Source: Pseudomonadota bacterium (GTDB lineage: Bacteria > Pseudomonadota > Alphaproteobacteria > Rhizobiales > Tepidamorphaceae). Taken from it: 6,729 nucleotides of DNA. The stretch lies in contig JAEYRQ010000534.1 in the NCBI GenBank assembly GCA_023435545.1, positions 1 to 6,729 on the forward strand, given 5' to 3'. How positions within the stretch are numbered: position 1 is the first letter of the stretch; the number at the start of each line of letters is the position of its first letter. The notes beneath the pieces were generated by a model. It was not told where the DNA came from. It made no database searches and saw only the letters and a list, made by a program, of their open reading frames with translations. The position numbers and the translations under genes were made by a program. Below, one piece after another: positions 5,833 through 6,729 of the stretch.

Positions 5833-5858
5833 GCAAAACCCATGTCTGGTAGGCAACG

Positions 5859-6368
5859 ATGATCACATTGAGAACCGGGCTCGCCGTGGCGGCGATCAGT
5901 CTGTCGATGGCCGGAGCGGCATCGGCACAGACCGCGACCGCTCTGGGCCAGTTCAGGGACTGGGGCGCCTACGTGGCGGAGGGCAGCGGCGGCAAGGTCT
6001 GCTATGCGCTGTCCCAGCCGAAGTCGATGGAGCCGAGGAACGTCAACCGCGATCCCGTCTACTTCTTCGTCACCTCGCGCCCGGGGCAGGGCGTGAAGAA
6101 CGAGGTGAGCGTGGTGATCGGCTATCCGTTCCGCGCCGACAGCCGCGCCAGCGCCCAGATCGGCGGGGACAGCTTCACGCTGTTCACCAAGGACGACGGC
6201 GCCTGGGTGGAGAACGCCGCCGAAGAGGCGAGGCTGGTCACCGCGATGCGGGCCGGGGCCACCATGGTGGTAAAGGGGACGTCCCAGCGCGGCACCGATA
6301 CTTCGGACACCTACTCGCTGTCCGGCATCTCGGCCGCGCTCGATCGTGTCGCGCAGGAATGCCGCTGA
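5859..6368 (+). CDS. Invasion-associated locus B (IalB) family exported protein
   Basis: Secreted or periplasmic protein of 169 aa related to IalB of Bartonella, where the locus is linked to erythrocyte invasion; homologues are widespread in non-pathogenic alphaproteobacteria, so a general envelope or stress role is likelier here. Residues 1-23 form a signal peptide (Arg5, hydrophobic core, cleavage after ASA, mature start QTAT). The mature domain shows the family pattern: FRDWGAYV (32-39), KVCYALSQPK (46-55), NRDPVYFFVTSRPG (63-76), NEVSVVIGYPF (81-91), LFTKDDGAWVE (108-118), AAEEARLVTAMRAG (120-133), VKGTSQRGT (138-146) and TYSLSGISAALD (151-162). Only two cysteines occur in the mature part, Cys48 and Cys168, likely a disulfide. 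GGTAGG (5848-5853) lies 5 nt before ATG 5859. It precedes rlmN on the same strand by 123 bp; hairpins between them suggest separate transcripts. Confidence 0.92.
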   Translation: MITLRTGLAVAAISLSMAGAASAQTATALGQFRDWGAYVAEGSGGKVCYALSQPKSMEPRNVNRDPVYFFVTSRPGQGVKNEVSVVIGYPFRADSRASAQIGGDSFTLFTKDDGAWVENAAEEARLVTAMRAGATMVVKGTSQRGTDTSDTYSLSGISAALDRVAQECR

Positions 6369-6379
6369 ATCGGCGAGCG

Positions 6380-6408
6380 TATAGGCCCGGCCGGGCATAG
6401 CCCCTATA
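6380..6408 (+). terminator. Nested hairpin after the IalB gene, possible terminator
   Basis: TATAGG (6380-6385) pairs with CCTATA (6403-6408) around the perfect 12-bp palindrome GCCCGGCCGGGC (6385-6396), starting 12 nt after the stop codon. The following bases are TT then mixed sequence, not a true T-tract, so termination strength is uncertain. TATATT (6405-6410) also resembles a -10 element for rlmN, but no matching -35 is seen. Confidence 0.4.
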
Positions 6409-6432
6409 TTGCTGTCCTGTCGTCCGGGACCG

Positions 6433-6452
6433 GGCGCGGCAGGTGCCGCGCC
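6433..6452 (+). repeat. Strong GC hairpin in the rlmN leader
   Basis: GGCGCGGCA (6433-6441) and TGCCGCGCC (6444-6452) are perfectly complementary; with a realistic AGGT tetraloop the stem is 8 bp. It ends 39 nt before the rlmN ATG and lacks a T-tract. It could be part of a terminator for the IalB gene or a leader structure of rlmN. Confidence 0.45.
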
Positions 6453-6491
6453 GGAGGCATCAGTGCGTACCGGCCGCGGATGAAGGTTGCC

Positions 6492-6729
6492 ATGACTGCT
6501 TCGCTCGACATTGCACGTGCCAATCCGAACGCGCCGGCGCTCGTTCCTGCCGCCGAGGCCGGTGGGCGTGCGACGCTGGTCGGGCTGACGCGCCCGTTGC
6601 TGGCGGCCGCGCTGGCCGAGGCCGGTGTGCCTGAACGCCAGGCCCGGATGCGCTCGACCCAGCTGTGGAGTTGCATCTACGGACGCGGCGCCACCTCGTT
6701 CGAGGCGATGACCGACATCGGCAAGGAAC
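6492..6729 (+). CDS. rlmN: 23S rRNA (adenine-2503-C2)-methyltransferase RlmN, N-terminal part (partial at right edge)
   Basis: RlmN is a radical-SAM enzyme that methylates C2 of A2503 in 23S rRNA and A37 of some tRNAs. Only the first 79 codons are present, before the CxxxCxxC iron-sulfur motif, so the call rests on the N-terminal helical domain. The pattern LVGLTRPLLAAALAEAGVPERQARMRSTQLW, then IYGRGATSFEAMTDIGKE, matches the family's usual arrangement (leucine-rich helix, RxxQLWxxIYxRG, FxxMTxxxK). The 25 residues before it (MTASLDIARANPNAP onward) are Ala/Pro-rich, as in alphaproteobacterial RlmN. ATG 6492 has AAGG (6483-6486) 5 nt upstream; the in-frame ATG 6480 has no usable ribosome site. 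Its position after an IalB gene fits rhizobial chromosomes, from memory. Everything past residue 79 is unseen. Confidence 0.88.
   Translation, partial: MTASLDIARANPNAPALVPAAEAGGRATLVGLTRPLLAAALAEAGVPERQARMRSTQLWSCIYGRGATSFEAMTDIGKE

Larger units (their letters stand above)
5593..5858. other. Divergent spacer between the oxidoreductase and IalB genes (no gene seen)
   Basis: This 266-bp spacer is the longest non-coding stretch here and must hold both promoters. It contains a small hairpin GCGGC-AAGTC-GCCGC (5655-5669), a locally AT-rich patch (about 5690-5727) with a palindrome, a -35-like TTGACG (5779-5784, plus strand) without a convincing -10 at normal spacing, and a hairpin just before ialB. 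No open frame in it resembles a protein I recognise. Confidence 0.6.

Noticed and set aside
4705..5862. 385-codon open frame on the plus strand
   Set aside because: It runs antisense through the whole oxidoreductase gene, has a composition typical of frame shadows in GC-rich DNA (Arg, Ala, Asp, Gly rich), and shows no motif I recognise. The minus-strand gene has a clear family match.
1..6729. Mobile elements, CRISPR arrays, tRNA/rRNA genes, toxin-antitoxin or defence genes
   Set aside because: No transposase or integrase motifs, regularly spaced repeats, clover-leaf sequences or defence domains were seen; all sizeable frames are explained by housekeeping-type genes or their shadows.

Overview
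This window is a GC-rich stretch of ordinary bacterial chromosome. The dense gene packing, GC-rich codon use and gene content point to an alphaproteobacterium, most likely of the Hyphomicrobiales (Rhizobiales). The best clue is a secreted IalB-family protein lying just upstream of rlmN, an arrangement I associate from memory with rhizobial and brucella-like genomes. No mobile element, phage gene, CRISPR array, tRNA or rRNA is visible.

Layout: (1) Positions 1-563, minus strand, hold the first 187 codons of a YbbA/LolD-type ABC transporter ATPase that runs off the left edge. (2) Divergent from it, a plus-strand cluster runs 642-3247: a TesA-type secreted GDSL esterase, a Tas-type aldo/keto reductase, the RNA 2',3'-cyclic phosphodiesterase ThpR, and a pterin-4a-carbinolamine dehydratase. 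Gaps are 23-35 bp and three of the four genes have clear Shine-Dalgarno sites, so this is probably an operon. (3) Convergent to it, at 3269-4054, is an HSD10-type short-chain dehydrogenase. (4) Divergent from that is a small DUF1232 (YkvA-type) protein at 4197-4577. (5) A minus-strand quinone oxidoreductase-like MDR enzyme occupies 4612-5592. (6) After a 266-bp divergent spacer come an IalB-family exported protein (5859-6368) and the first 79 codons of rlmN (6492 to the right edge).

Functional reading: the ybbA/tesA divergent pair matches the arrangement in E. coli. The tesA-tas-thpR-phhB run mixes envelope, redox, RNA-repair-like and pterin functions; the only shared theme I can propose is tyrosine metabolism (Tas and the pterin dehydratase), and that is inference. 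The dehydrogenase, DUF1232 and oxidoreductase genes look like single-gene units. Every complete enzyme retains the active-site or cofactor motifs I looked for, and nothing appears broken.

I found no convincing previously undescribed system. What merits a second look is mostly non-coding: short inverted repeats in the divergent and leader regions, and uncertain start sites for tesA and the DUF1232 gene.
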